Source of the DNA: Desulfosudis oleivorans
GTDB lineage: Bacteria > Desulfobacterota > Desulfobacteria > Desulfobacterales > SURF-7
Direction of reading: 5' to 3'
Assembly: GCA_020723305.1 (NCBI GenBank)
Contig: DYJC01000006.1
Span: 124,001-188,000, forward strand
DNA length: 64,000 nt
Both the position numbers and the translations under genes were made by a program. Below, one piece after another: positions 45,456 to 55,105 of the stretch; position 1 is the stretch's first letter; each line of letters starts with the position of its first letter. The notes under the pieces are model-generated. The model ran no database searches. It worked only from the letters and a program-made list of their open reading frames with translations, and had not been told where the DNA came from.

Positions 45456-46793
45456 TTATCTTATGGTATCGCTCCATCCTGAACGATACATTCCTAATAA
45501 AATGACTTTTAATCCCTGGTTAATGACCATTTGTATACCAAATGCTGTGATGATGCCATAAATGCCAAAAAGCTTACCAAAGTAAAAGGCAGTAAAAAGA
45601 TACAGAATATTTGTAAATACAACGATATAAAAACCTGTTCTGGCAAAGCCGGCAGCAAGAAAGAGTGCGTTGACAGGCAATGTAAATAAACTAACACCCA
45701 TCAGTCCCACAAGAATATATAGGGCATCAATCAGCGGTAAAAAGCTAACGCCATAAAACCTTACTACGATAAATTCAGAGCATATTATCAGCCCAACCGT
45801 CATTCCCACACTTAGGCAGAACAACAGAAAAATCGTTTTTTTAGCCAAACTGATCGCCGCACCTTTTTCGCCGCTGCCTATCATCCTTGCATATTCAGGA
45901 TATATGGCCTGGTTGACTGGATCGCCAACCCTGCCGATAAAACTTGCAATCTCCTTATATACTTTATACATGCCCACTGTCTCAAGCGACATGACCATAC
46001 TAATGATGACCATATCGGAGTATTGCACCGGTATTCTCATGATGGTGCGTAGATTTGTCCACCAGACAAATATCAACTGCTGGGGATAATATGTCATCTT
46101 TATCTTTAACCATCCTCCATATCCACGTGTTTTTAGTAAAAACAAGCTGTAAATGATAAGAAGAACGCTGTTAAGCGATTCTGCTATCAGATAGACGCCC
46201 ACATAATAACTAACTGAATAATTAAAATAAGCTACTGTCAGCACTAAAACCAGCTTCAATGCAGCAGTGGCTATCTGGATTTTAGCGACCGCAGAAAATT
46301 TATCAAACAACCGCGGAACACCAATTGTAAAGGAGGTCAAAGTAACAGGGATGGTAAAGCTGTACAAAAAGACCAGTTGAACAATTGCAGGATCCCACTT
46401 AAAAAAGATCACCGATGGTTTCACCATGATAAGAGAGACTACAAAAGCAACAAAAGCACTAATAAGATCCAGTAAAAAATTGACCTTAACGACATTGGAA
46501 AAATCACTTTTCGATTTCTCAAGATGCCCAAACTTAACTATGGATTCCCAAGTTTGAACATTTAAAATACCGTTCACAATTGCCGTATAACTCTGAGTTA
46601 AAACGAAAAGGCCAAGCACTTTAGGTCCAAGCTGATTCGCCATAACAGTAAAAGAGACAAAGTTCATCAATGAGGCACCGGTACTACCCGTAAGTATAAT
46701 ACCCGTTGTCTGTATAAGTTTTTTTAGCGCATTATCCTGTACAAACGTTTTTTTTGCTGACGCTAAATTTGTTTTAAATGATACTTGCCCCAT
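45456..46793 (-). CDS. Oligosaccharide flippase (Wzx-like)
   Basis: 445 aa with about 12-14 hydrophobic segments and few long loops, of the MATE/polysaccharide-synthase superfamily (PF01943/PF13440). The opening stretch LIQTTGIILTGSTGASLMNFVSFTVMANQLGPKVLGLF is the usual Wzx N-terminal signature. It moves the lipid-linked repeat unit to the periplasmic side for the polymerase. AAGGAAA lies upstream of ATG 46793. It is adjacent to the O-ligase gene in the same operon. Confidence 0.9.
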   Translation of the reverse strand: MGQVSFKTNLASAKKTFVQDNALKKLIQTTGIILTGSTGASLMNFVSFTVMANQLGPKVLGLFVLTQSYTAIVNGILNVQTWESIVKFGHLEKSKSDFSNVVKVNFLLDLISAFVAFVVSLIMVKPSVIFFKWDPAIVQLVFLYSFTIPVTLTSFTIGVPRLFDKFSAVAKIQIATAALKLVLVLTVAYFNYSVSYYVGVYLIAESLNSVLLIIYSLFLLKTRGYGGWLKIKMTYYPQQLIFVWWTNLRTIMRIPVQYSDMVIISMVMSLETVGMYKVYKEIASFIGRVGDPVNQAIYPEYARMIGSGEKGAAISLAKKTIFLLFCLSVGMTVGLIICSEFIVVRFYGVSFLPLIDALYILVGLMGVSLFTLPVNALFLAAGFARTGFYIVVFTNILYLFTAFYFGKLFGIYGIITAFGIQMVINQGLKVILLGMYRSGWSDTIR

Positions 46794-46837
46794 ATTATTT
46801 CCTTGAGAAATAGCTAACCTTATTGTTTACTACTATT

Positions 46838-48151
46838 TTACGTCCCTTCTTTCCCCTCGGACTCTAAAATTATGGAAAATGCAACAATTGTAAGGGCGAC
46901 TTGCCACCAAAAAAATTCATAGTATATCCGAGACATTGTCAATCCTCCGGTCAAGGTACAGACAAAAGAGACAGTAATTCCAAATATGGTAAACCCAATG
47001 AACGAATCTGATTTGACATATAATTTCAATTTATTGACACCACTTCTTAATAGTAAAAGTGTATGGAGACAAAGCATAATCCAGATGATTAAACCTGGAT
47101 ATCCTTGTTCTACTAGAATTTGAAGATACGTGTTATGAGCAGCACGAACACCATATGGGGAATCCGGTTTGAATGTAAGAACCTCATCGGGCATATAAAA
47201 TCGCGCAAGATTTTTGAAACTGTTCGGACCGGCTCCCATTGGGTAATCATTTGCCATCTGAATACCATATTGCCAAATTTCAGTTCTGCCGCTACTTAGT
47301 TCTTCAAGTGAGTGTTCCCTTTCAAGGGCCTTTTCAGTAGTCCATAACGTTGATAGCCTCTCAATATACTCTGGGTCCATCAGATATAAAAATAAAGGTA
47401 AGGTGCAAATCGCGGCTATGATGATTTTTTTCCGAATCGACTTGTTTGCTACGACAATAGTGGCATAGATCAGTCCTGCGACTAAAGAAATAGCCGCACC
47501 CCTGCTGTTGCAAAGAATAAAGGCATTAAGTATGAAAGGTAGTAACAATATACAGATTATTTTTTCATGTTTCTTCCCTTTAAATATGAGTGGCAGCATC
47601 AGGGGAAGAATACCGGTGAGCAGTAAAGCAAATTCATTTGCCTCAAAGGAATCATTTGAACCAATGCCCTCAAGTCTGGCATTGATGCGTTCACCTTCCA
47701 AATAAGCAAGTATCGACAAAACACCTGACAAAGTAATAATTGATAAAAAGAAAATACGAAGTTTTTCCTCGGTTGTAAGTATCTTTATAATAAACCATAC
47801 CGTGATGCAATATGTAACAAGTTTATAAGAATAGGATGGTTCACTCACACTATTCGGCGCCATAACTACTGTTAATACTGATAAAAAAGTAAACAGAAAA
47901 AGCCAGTGAGCGTTTCGGAATTTTCGTACAATAATCTTATCTCTATGAATAAGATAGGAGAGAATTAGTATTACTGAGGAGAGGAGGCTCCATCTGGAAA
48001 ATGGTATATAGTCTGCCCACCAGTGAATATTCGGTGCAGGAGGAATAAAATATACTACAGCATATGCGATCAGAGCATATAGCGGTCCTTTGCGAAGCGC
48101 CAGAGCGTAAAGAGAAAAGACCGTGATAATAAATAACGATGCACGTATCAT
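46838..48151 (-). CDS. O-antigen ligase/polymerase family protein, exosortase-A associated type
   Basis: 437 aa polytopic protein with about 10-12 helices. The conserved periplasmic loop contains SSGRTEIWQYGIQMANDYPMGAGPNSFKNLARFY and VRAAHNTYLQILVEQGYPG (about 285-345), the Wzy_C/PEP_O_lig pattern, with the catalytic-type Arg and His. Such proteins are regular members of XrtA loci, where they are thought to glycosylate or ligate polymer to surface acceptors. A different Wzy-like protein lies at 12738-13997, so polymerase and ligase functions may be split between the two. Confidence 0.85.
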   Translation of the reverse strand: MIRASLFIITVFSLYALALRKGPLYALIAYAVVYFIPPAPNIHWWADYIPFSRWSLLSSVILILSYLIHRDKIIVRKFRNAHWLFLFTFLSVLTVVMAPNSVSEPSYSYKLVTYCITVWFIIKILTTEEKLRIFFLSIITLSGVLSILAYLEGERINARLEGIGSNDSFEANEFALLLTGILPLMLPLIFKGKKHEKIICILLLPFILNAFILCNSRGAAISLVAGLIYATIVVANKSIRKKIIIAAICTLPLFLYLMDPEYIERLSTLWTTEKALEREHSLEELSSGRTEIWQYGIQMANDYPMGAGPNSFKNLARFYMPDEVLTFKPDSPYGVRAAHNTYLQILVEQGYPGLIIWIMLCLHTLLLLRSGVNKLKLYVKSDSFIGFTIFGITVSFVCTLTGGLTMSRIYYEFFWWQVALTIVAFSIILESEGKEGT

Positions 48152-48152
48152 A

Positions 48153-49583
48153 TTAGGGAATAAGCTCCCAAATATTTTTTTTCAGGTCCAGAAGGACGTC
48201 TGAGTAAGGTCTGCTTGCATCAACAAGAAAATTATGCGTATCTGCTTTAACGTTATTTACGGCGTCTGCTTTCATCTTATGATAATCAAAGGGAAGATCT
48301 TTTTTCCTTTTTCGCAATTCATTAATATCAGCCTGCAAAATAAAAATTCTATCCGGATACATTATCTTATCATAATAATTTAATTCTATTTTTGAAAAGA
48401 ACCTGTTGACTATTGATGTGTTTTTGAAAAGCTGAGGGCCATCCATTGGTTCCGGCATTTTGTTAAACTCTTTTAGCGGAAAACGATCAGTCAACACAAT
48501 CTTTCCGGACAAATTATCTTTCTTGGAGAGTAAAGAAATTTTATGTCTCCTCTTTGCTAAATATATCATGTATAGCCCATCGATAAGAAGAGATACAACA
48601 CCCAACTTTAATTTATTAAACTGCCTGATAATAAAAGGAATAAAATTTTTTAAAACTGTTTTGGGAATACCATGGTAATATGTAACTACGGAAAGCCTCC
48701 ATGAAAGCCATTTCTCCAAATCTTCGATCAGAGTAGATTTGCCGGAACCATCGGCTCCGACAACTGAAAATGTTTTTCCAGTTCCTGTAACGGTAAATAA
48801 GTTTTCTTTAATAAATTTCCGAATAAAAGGAAGCGTGCTAAAATAACGATAGAAATACTTCACATAAACAATCATGCTATTTTGTCTTTTGAACCCTTGT
48901 AATGATAAAAAAATCTGACGCATATTTTTAACAATAGTGCTGAACTTCAGCTTCCTTTTTGTAAAGTCGGTGATAAAGTCGGTAAAAATTCTTTCAGGTA
49001 ACGGCAAGTTAAATTGTTTTAATATATCTACCATTTTTATAAAATCGCTATGGGAGATCAGATTATCAAACTCTTCTTCAATCTGTCTTGGAAAAGGTGT
49101 AGCGGGTCTATTGATAAGATCATTAATCAACTGCTTAACCAAATCAACAACCCCTACCTTCATGTGTGCCCTGATGATGAGTATCAACAATTCGGCTTCC
49201 GGGCAGGGAAGGAAGAGAATGTTAGGCTTGGTGAGATGATGAAAGAAAATTTCTTCAATCGGTAAATGATGGTTTTTAATGAATTTCTGCCCCAGAACCA
49301 ACTTATAATGCACATGAAGATGAATAAGGCACCCCGTCTTCTCATCAAAACCAAGATAGTCTTCCAAACCAGGAAACTTTTTCATACGGGGAGTTATAAT
49401 TCTTTTTATTGGAAATGCTTCAATGGCTTTGGCGAACTTTTCTTTATCATCACGATGGACAAGAATGTCCAGATCTGTTTTACCATTAAGCGCCTCATTC
49501 AGATGGCCGTTACTCTTCCAATGGCAGTATCTAATCTTTTGAAGATTGAGATACTCGAAAAACCTGTAACATAGATCAAGCAT
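48153..49583 (-). CDS. Fusion: nucleotidyltransferase-like domain plus thymidylate-kinase-like domain
   Basis: 476 aa. The N-terminus IRYCHWKSNGHLNEALNGKTDLDILVHRDDKEK has the DxD metal site of nucleotidyltransferases (TDLDILV near residue 36-42). A middle helical region (about 150-260) is followed by a P-loop NTPase SVVGADGSGKSTLIEDLEKWLS (about 272-293), with later DRFPL and ILQADINELRKRK resembling thymidylate kinases. Similar fusions occur in capsule and LPS loci and may modify a sugar-phosphate. The partner substrate is unknown. Confidence 0.75.
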   Translation of the reverse strand: MLDLCYRFFEYLNLQKIRYCHWKSNGHLNEALNGKTDLDILVHRDDKEKFAKAIEAFPIKRIITPRMKKFPGLEDYLGFDEKTGCLIHLHVHYKLVLGQKFIKNHHLPIEEIFFHHLTKPNILFLPCPEAELLILIIRAHMKVGVVDLVKQLINDLINRPATPFPRQIEEEFDNLISHSDFIKMVDILKQFNLPLPERIFTDFITDFTKRKLKFSTIVKNMRQIFLSLQGFKRQNSMIVYVKYFYRYFSTLPFIRKFIKENLFTVTGTGKTFSVVGADGSGKSTLIEDLEKWLSWRLSVVTYYHGIPKTVLKNFIPFIIRQFNKLKLGVVSLLIDGLYMIYLAKRRHKISLLSKKDNLSGKIVLTDRFPLKEFNKMPEPMDGPQLFKNTSIVNRFFSKIELNYYDKIMYPDRIFILQADINELRKRKKDLPFDYHKMKADAVNNVKADTHNFLVDASRPYSDVLLDLKKNIWELIP

Positions 49584-49608
49584 TATAAGTATCCATTATA
49601 ATAATATA

Positions 49609-50391
49609 TTATCTGTTGATAGATGACTTTAAAGGCAATATTTTTTTTAATATCTCGATTGTTCTGTTTCTAACAGGAACTACTGTCTTACAATATAATC
49701 GCTTCCACCAGTTAAAGGGATAGAAATGACGGACAATACCTTTAAAATGTAAAATCTTAATGTTATCCTCCAAGCGATCTTCAAAGTGATAGTAATTATA
49801 CTGTTGACAAGGAAAATATTTAAACCGAACTCCATTAATTTCAAGTATACTCCCTGCTTTAGGATACTCATCCGGACAGGCTAATTTGTTTAAAGCAAGC
49901 TGGTCATCTCCAACTTCCTCAGTTAATTTATGCCATATATCAATAAACTGATTTGTTGCCTTTGTACGCTTAAATATCATAACGCCGGCATTTAGATATT
50001 TTATCCATTCAAAATTCTTTACATGCCATTCATTATTGATTTCCGAAAAAGTTCTTAACGTGACTCCAATATCATAATCACCTTCAGCCACTTCATCTAT
50101 GGCATTAAAAAGTTGCGCATCACCGTCAAGATAAACAAAAATATCATCTTCATTCGTCTCCATGCAGTGTTTAACGATTACGGGTTTAAATAAAGCATTT
50201 GTAGTAACATTATTAAGGATGAAGAGCTCCCCTATACCAAGGTTTCCCATATCATAAACCACAGGCGTATACCCTAGCTCGTTGGCTTTATTTACAGTAT
50301 CCTGTATTACAGACCTAAAGCTGAATTTTTTAAAGACTCTGCCATCACTTCCTATTGCTACATCTGAATTTGCGCAAGTGAAAATTATCAT
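49609..50391 (-). CDS. GT-A fold glycosyltransferase-like protein
   Basis: 260 aa with no clear close family. The stretch IFVYLDGDAQLFNAID (about 82-97) supplies a DxD-type metal site of GT-A enzymes. YLNAGVMIFKRTKATNQFIDIW and EVGDDQLALNKL resemble the nucleotide-diphospho-sugar transferase family (PF03407). The C-terminal region is basic and aromatic (HFYPFNWWKRLYCKTVVPVRNR), perhaps membrane-associated. It lies between the NTase/kinase fusion and a MITE, in the glycosyltransferase part of the exosortase operon. Confidence 0.75.
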   Translation of the reverse strand: MIIFTCANSDVAIGSDGRVFKKFSFRSVIQDTVNKANELGYTPVVYDMGNLGIGELFILNNVTTNALFKPVIVKHCMETNEDDIFVYLDGDAQLFNAIDEVAEGDYDIGVTLRTFSEINNEWHVKNFEWIKYLNAGVMIFKRTKATNQFIDIWHKLTEEVGDDQLALNKLACPDEYPKAGSILEINGVRFKYFPCQQYNYYHFEDRLEDNIKILHFKGIVRHFYPFNWWKRLYCKTVVPVRNRTIEILKKILPLKSSINR

Positions 50392-50427
50392 ATTACCCTT
50401 CTACTATACCAAAGAATAATGACATTT

Positions 50428-50549
50428 GAGCCAATTTCAAAACTATTATAAAGCGTCACAGCGGCGAAAGTCAGTGCTCAGAAAAGAGCCGAAAATACTG
50501 GATTTTCGTTTTCGCCGGAACTACAATAAGAGACTTTTGAAATTGGCTC
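50428..50549. repeat. MITE copy 6 (122 bp), 4-bp duplication ATTT
   Basis: Perfect inverted ends GAGCCAATTTCAAAA. ATTT flanks it at 50424-50427 and 50550-50553. The right duplication overlaps the TAA stop of the deacetylase gene. Copy 6 is the inverted counterpart of copy 3. Confidence 0.92.
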
Positions 50550-50551
50550 AT

Positions 50552-51598
50552 TTATATAATAAATTTGAATTTGGTTTTTAATAAACTAATAAAGCCAGAT
50601 GCGTTAAGCCTGAAAAAATTAATATCCGAGCTAATATCACTACCCACAGGAATTCTTCCAAGCCGGTATTGATTGTATTTAGGAGTATTTAATCCTTCAT
50701 GCGTACTGAAAGCACAAACATATCCTTTACTTTTTAGGTATTTTTCATGTTCTTGAAAAAAGTCAACATCGGGCACACCATTTGGATAGCAAAATGTATC
50801 AATAGTATTGCCAATTATTTGTTCAATTTTGGTCTTAGGGACAACAATCTCTTTTTCCCATTCATCAGGTGGCAATTCGCTAATTATTCGGTGAGTAGCG
50901 GTATGAACACCAAACTCAACAAGACCTGACAATTTCATTTCCAAAACTTGTTCCCAGCTTAAAAATTTAAATGGTTCACTCAAAATCGGTTTTCCTTCAA
51001 TGCATACTACCTGCTTCAATCTTGTTATTATTTCCGTTCTCTCCATAATGGATTTTTTTTTTAATCTGTTTGAACATATAGGATATAGTTCTCCAATATC
51101 ACATGAATCAGGAATAGGCCCTAATAACTCGGCAAGTAAATCTATCTCAACTGCATCCTCTAAGCATTTCTTTACTAAAAGATATAGTTCGTCGAACCAA
51201 AGGAGTTTATCCATTCCAACATAATTTACTGTCAAATAAATAACTGCGGGCAAGTCAAATTCCTTTAAAACAGGAAATGCGATTTCGTAATTATTCCTTA
51301 ATCCATCGTCAAAGGTTATCAAGGCTGCCCTCTCAGGCCATGGTTTTCTCTCTTTGAAACAGGCCGTAAGCTCAGATAAGGAAATGACATTATAATTACT
51401 CTTTAAAAATTTGAGATGCTCCCTAAACAAATCGACATGTAAATGAGTAAAAAGTGGAAGAGATCCTCTACAGAATTTATCATAAACGCCATGATAGGTT
51501 ACAACCAAGAGGCTGTTCTTATTTATCCATCGCAAAAGACCATCTATATTAAGTTTGCAAAGGGTCTGAGCAATCTTTGTTTTATAATCTTCTTTCAA
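50552..51598 (-). CDS. NodB-type polysaccharide deacetylase
   Basis: 348 aa. Motif 1 is LITFDDGLRNNYE (95-99 core, catalytic and metal-binding Asp). The His pair is in FGVHTATHRIISELPP (H-x3-H, motif 2), and Tyr-rich segments follow (CYPNGVPDVDFF). It N-deacetylates acetylated amino sugars. Start TTG 51598 follows GGGGA at about 8 bp; no better ATG is seen. A MITE adjoins the stop codon. This is the second deacetylase of the window; the other is of the DUF3473 type. Confidence 0.87.
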   Translation of the reverse strand: MKEDYKTKIAQTLCKLNIDGLLRWINKNSLLVVTYHGVYDKFCRGSLPLFTHLHVDLFREHLKFLKSNYNVISLSELTACFKERKPWPERAALITFDDGLRNNYEIAFPVLKEFDLPAVIYLTVNYVGMDKLLWFDELYLLVKKCLEDAVEIDLLAELLGPIPDSCDIGELYPICSNRLKKKSIMERTEIITRLKQVVCIEGKPILSEPFKFLSWEQVLEMKLSGLVEFGVHTATHRIISELPPDEWEKEIVVPKTKIEQIIGNTIDTFCYPNGVPDVDFFQEHEKYLKSKGYVCAFSTHEGLNTPKYNQYRLGRIPVGSDISSDINFFRLNASGFISLLKTKFKFII

Positions 51599-51616
51599 TC
51601 GTTTTTTCCCCAGGTG

Positions 51617-52519
51617 TTATATTTCAAAATTTTTTAATAGTGTTTTTCTTGGAATAATAGCAAGATAATTTGATGGGTTATAACGTCCTTCTTCAAAAGC
51701 TGTTTTTCGAATTTTTGACATAGCAAAGGCATTTGTTCTATCCTGCTCATTACTACCGGCGAAAAAAATCACTCCACCAACATCCAAAATCAACTTTCTC
51801 AAATACGACAACTCTGGAGAAACATCCTTCAATGCTGGATCATAAAACCATGCCCCACCAAACATCCCTTTAATTGAAGGTCGAGATTTCAACAATTCTG
51901 CCCCCAACCGCATAACCGTTTGCCACCCTTCTAGGTTAAAGCTACGCATGCGATGGGGATTATAATGCAGTTCATATAGTGGATAATTTCCACCACAAGA
52001 AAAAAGCAACCGCATGAATGAAAGCATCTTCAGAGGAGATTGCAGCCAAATAACGCTACGTGAAAATCCAGCGACAACGACACTTTGATTCCCGATAGGA
52101 AACCTGATAAAGGATAACACTTCAACATAACTATTATAAATCGCATTCTCAACCGTTAGTATTTTGTCATTTCCCTGTGCTGCGATTTTAATCGCTTTTA
52201 AGAAATCTTCTTTAATATATTCAACGACCCCATCCGGCAAATTTTGATGATCAATTTTTTCTGCATTCTCGCAGAACAATGAAAAAATAATCAACTGACA
52301 AAGAGATACCCTTGCATCCGTTCCATATTTTTCTTCAAATCCAGATTGAAATCGTTTAAGCTCATTCCCACGCACCCCCTGTGGAAGTGTCAATAGCTCA
52401 ACAAAAGATTTCAATAAGTTGTCGATATTCTCATCAACTTCAAATTCTTTTCCAAAGGATGTGAATTTTGCCCTCCATTCGTGCAATAAACTCTCAACTT
52501 CTTGTTTCATATCCATCAT
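51617..52519 (-). CDS. Conserved hypothetical protein, likely soluble enzyme
   Basis: 301 aa, not recognised. It begins MMDMKQEVESLLHEWRAKF. Three recognisable stretches are IRFPIGNQSVVVAGFSRSVIWL (about 157-178), GGNYPLYELHYNPHRMRSF and the C-terminal YNPSNYLAIIPRKTLL. There is no signal peptide and no long hydrophobic stretch. A GNAT-like fold could be imagined from the Tyr/Gly strands but no acetyl-CoA motif is visible. It lies between the DUF362 and deacetylase genes. Start ATG 52519; an earlier in-frame TTG adds one residue. Confidence 0.7.
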   Translation of the reverse strand: MMDMKQEVESLLHEWRAKFTSFGKEFEVDENIDNLLKSFVELLTLPQGVRGNELKRFQSGFEEKYGTDARVSLCQLIIFSLFCENAEKIDHQNLPDGVVEYIKEDFLKAIKIAAQGNDKILTVENAIYNSYVEVLSFIRFPIGNQSVVVAGFSRSVIWLQSPLKMLSFMRLLFSCGGNYPLYELHYNPHRMRSFNLEGWQTVMRLGAELLKSRPSIKGMFGGAWFYDPALKDVSPELSYLRKLILDVGGVIFFAGSNEQDRTNAFAMSKIRKTAFEEGRYNPSNYLAIIPRKTLLKNFEI

Positions 52520-52574
52520 CAATTACCTATACTCAGACTACCATGCAAAACATCAATTTTTACAGCACTGAAAT

Positions 52575-53930
52575 TCAGCCAATGATCACCTTGATTTTTT
52601 CAACATCGAGATTACCGATACCTTGTTGATGACATTCTTCTAAAAATGTTCGAAATGGCGGATTATCGGGTGAGTTGAATTTTCGGTAATGAGTTTCTTT
52701 TTCAGGTGTCGCTTCAAGCAATATTTTCTTGCTTCCTACATAATCAAGCGCCACAGGATCTGTAGAACAAACAACACAATTTGCGTGATGGCGCTTGTCA
52801 GGCCCATTTCGACCTCTCCCTCCCCATCCAACATATTCAGCAGCAAGAATATTGAGATCCGGCATTTTTACATGTTTCATCCAGTACCCCAATGCGCCCC
52901 CCGTATACTGGGTATCCCAGTTTCCTTTATCCATTAACTTCTGGCCTAATTCAGATCCAAAACCAAACTTTTCGCAATAATACTTGAGATCCAACCCCGC
53001 TCTATAGATAGATGACATTCTCCCAATGAAATGGATATTATACATTCCTGATGGTTCAGGCCCATGAAATCCACACGTCATATCGGGTACGCCCATTAAA
53101 TTTTTAATGGAAGCCGTAACACCAAAAGCCTTGCTATGGTGATTCAGACATGAAAAATTAATCAGTTTTACATTCTTAACATACATGCCATTGACAAGAC
53201 TTCCTTTACATAAATCAATTTTCTTTCCACTATATGCTGATGTAAATACCGGATATGTCATCATGCATTTTCGACCACAAGGCGTTTCATACACCTTATC
53301 ATCCATCCAGACATACCCATCCCCGTCGGTTACCGACTTAACAAGATTCCCGTTACAACCATCTCCCTCCTGGGGTTTTGGATTGGGACCCGCATCCACC
53401 CAATGATATTTTGAAATATTTTTGTACCCTTTCTGATGAAAATAATCTATCAGTTCGTTCAGGTTATAATCCCCATTTCGATCTTTGGTATTCCAGCCAC
53501 GGGAATTTGTCTCCTTATAGTGATGGTTTTCAGCGATAATCACCTCGCCCTGAAACCCTTGTATACCAAATACAAGCTCAATAAATCCCTTCATATTATT
53601 CGTATTGGTTGTCCCATGATGCCACCATTGGGCATTTGGCTTGAGAATAACGATATCATCAATCCCAATAAATTTTTCACATCCTCCCATAACTTTGATG
53701 GCGCGTTTTATATTGTCCTCAGGGGTCATTCCCTTGACCAGATACACATGAGATATCCCATGCACATCTGTACCAAGGGGCATGGAAACATCGGTTTTAC
53801 TGGCTTTTGTTCGAGACGTTTTCTTAGATCCATCTGTCCCAGCCACGCCGATTCTCACAAAAGACAAGAATAAGAAAAACATGGCTGAAATTTTAATGAA
53901 AATCCGTCGTGAAATTTTTTTGATAGCCAT
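52575..53930 (-). CDS. DUF362 domain protein with Tat signal
   Basis: 451 aa. The N-terminus MAIKKISRRIFIKISAMFFLFLSFVRIGVAG carries SRRIFIK, a twin-arginine motif, so the protein is probably exported folded. The rest matches DUF362 with its Asp/His/Cys-containing blocks (GIDDIVILKPNAQWWHHG, INFSCLNHHSKAFGVTASIKNLMGVPD, CSTDPVALDYVGSKKILL). Cys residues (CMMTYPVF, GNLVKSVTDGDGYVWMDD nearby) may bind a cofactor, but no classic 4Fe-4S ferredoxin motif is seen. Function unknown. DUF362 proteins at the envelope are often redox-linked. Confidence 0.85.
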   Translation of the reverse strand: MAIKKISRRIFIKISAMFFLFLSFVRIGVAGTDGSKKTSRTKASKTDVSMPLGTDVHGISHVYLVKGMTPEDNIKRAIKVMGGCEKFIGIDDIVILKPNAQWWHHGTTNTNNMKGFIELVFGIQGFQGEVIIAENHHYKETNSRGWNTKDRNGDYNLNELIDYFHQKGYKNISKYHWVDAGPNPKPQEGDGCNGNLVKSVTDGDGYVWMDDKVYETPCGRKCMMTYPVFTSAYSGKKIDLCKGSLVNGMYVKNVKLINFSCLNHHSKAFGVTASIKNLMGVPDMTCGFHGPEPSGMYNIHFIGRMSSIYRAGLDLKYYCEKFGFGSELGQKLMDKGNWDTQYTGGALGYWMKHVKMPDLNILAAEYVGWGGRGRNGPDKRHHANCVVCSTDPVALDYVGSKKILLEATPEKETHYRKFNSPDNPPFRTFLEECHQQGIGNLDVEKIKVIIG

Positions 53931-53968
53931 AGGCAGGTTCCTTTACTCACATTGGCAACGTAAAAGGA

Positions 53969-55093
53969 TCAAAAAGCAAGTGAGTTGTATAATGCCAGGT
54001 ATTCTCTTGCCATCTTTGATGCAGAGTAATGTGAATCGATCAGGTTACGACCAACCTTGCCAAATGACTCCCGCAGTGAAGTAGAGGTGTCAATTTTCTT
54101 AATTGCAGAAGCCAATTGTTTGGCATTGTCGGTTTCAAAAAGCAGTCCTGTTATATCATTTTTTACTAGATAACGACATCCTGGAATATTCGATGCTACA
54201 ACCGGAATACGCGCAGCCATAGCCTCCATAAGGCACCGGGGGATTCCTTCGGATCTGGATGGAAGTACAAACACATCAAACCCCTTTAGAAAAGCCAATC
54301 GATCTGACCGAAATCCAAAAAAGGTTATGCGATCTTCAATACGTAAACGCTGTGTCATGGAATGTAGCTCAGCCAATTGATCCCCCTCCCCTATTACGGC
54401 TATACGCCAATGCGCCTGTCCGTAATGTGCCAAAGCATATAAAAGCGTATCCAATCCTTTTCCAGATGTAAGACGCCCTATATACCCAATGACAAATGCA
54501 CCTTCTTTTTTCCAGGTATCGATCTCTTTTGCTACATCGTGAACCAAATCTATTTCTGCTATGTCAACACCATTTCTTATCAGGTGAAGTTTCTTCTTAA
54601 TCCCAGGGATGTGCAATGCATGACGATATAATTCGTTTGATAGGGGAACAACTGCATCAAAGAACGGGAACAGTAACCGGTCAAAGGCTTCATAGCATAA
54701 AAGCTTGAAATCCGGCTTCTGGGTCCACCCATGGAGAGTAGTTACGATTTTGCAGGGTGTTCCCCTTGTTGCAAGAAGACCTATCATATCTGTTTTGTAA
54801 CCATGCGTGTGAAGGATATGAATCTCTTTGCTTACAATAAAGTGTTTTAACTGTTTGACGGCTAAAAAATCCCATCGACCGTCCGCATGAACAACAGCGG
54901 TTTGAAAACCTAATTTCTCTGACTGCTTACATAGAAGCGCGTCTGTTTCGGATTGATCGTTAATTACACCAACCCATGTTTGAATACGATCCCTATCTAA
55001 ATGATTGATTAAAGCAAGAATCCAGCGTTCTGCTCCATATAATCCAATTGTACTTCCAAGCTGCAAGATATTAATTTTTCTGTGTGACTGCAC
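53969..55093 (-). CDS. GT4-family glycosyltransferase
   Basis: 374 aa, GT-B. GTG start at 55093. The N-terminal domain has INILQLGSTIGLYGAERWILAL (acceptor loop). The donor domain has VIGYIGRLTSGKGLDTLLYA and the E-x7-E region SEGIPRCLMEAMAARIPVVAS near residue 280. The sequence resembles the PEP-CTERM/XrtA-associated glycosyltransferases that appear beside FemAB. The gene follows the GT2 gene by 12 bp. Confidence 0.88.
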   Translation of the reverse strand: MQSHRKINILQLGSTIGLYGAERWILALINHLDRDRIQTWVGVINDQSETDALLCKQSEKLGFQTAVVHADGRWDFLAVKQLKHFIVSKEIHILHTHGYKTDMIGLLATRGTPCKIVTTLHGWTQKPDFKLLCYEAFDRLLFPFFDAVVPLSNELYRHALHIPGIKKKLHLIRNGVDIAEIDLVHDVAKEIDTWKKEGAFVIGYIGRLTSGKGLDTLLYALAHYGQAHWRIAVIGEGDQLAELHSMTQRLRIEDRITFFGFRSDRLAFLKGFDVFVLPSRSEGIPRCLMEAMAARIPVVASNIPGCRYLVKNDITGLLFETDNAKQLASAIKKIDTSTSLRESFGKVGRNLIDSHYSASKMAREYLALYNSLAF

Positions 55094-55105
55094 GATCCCA
55101 ATCTT

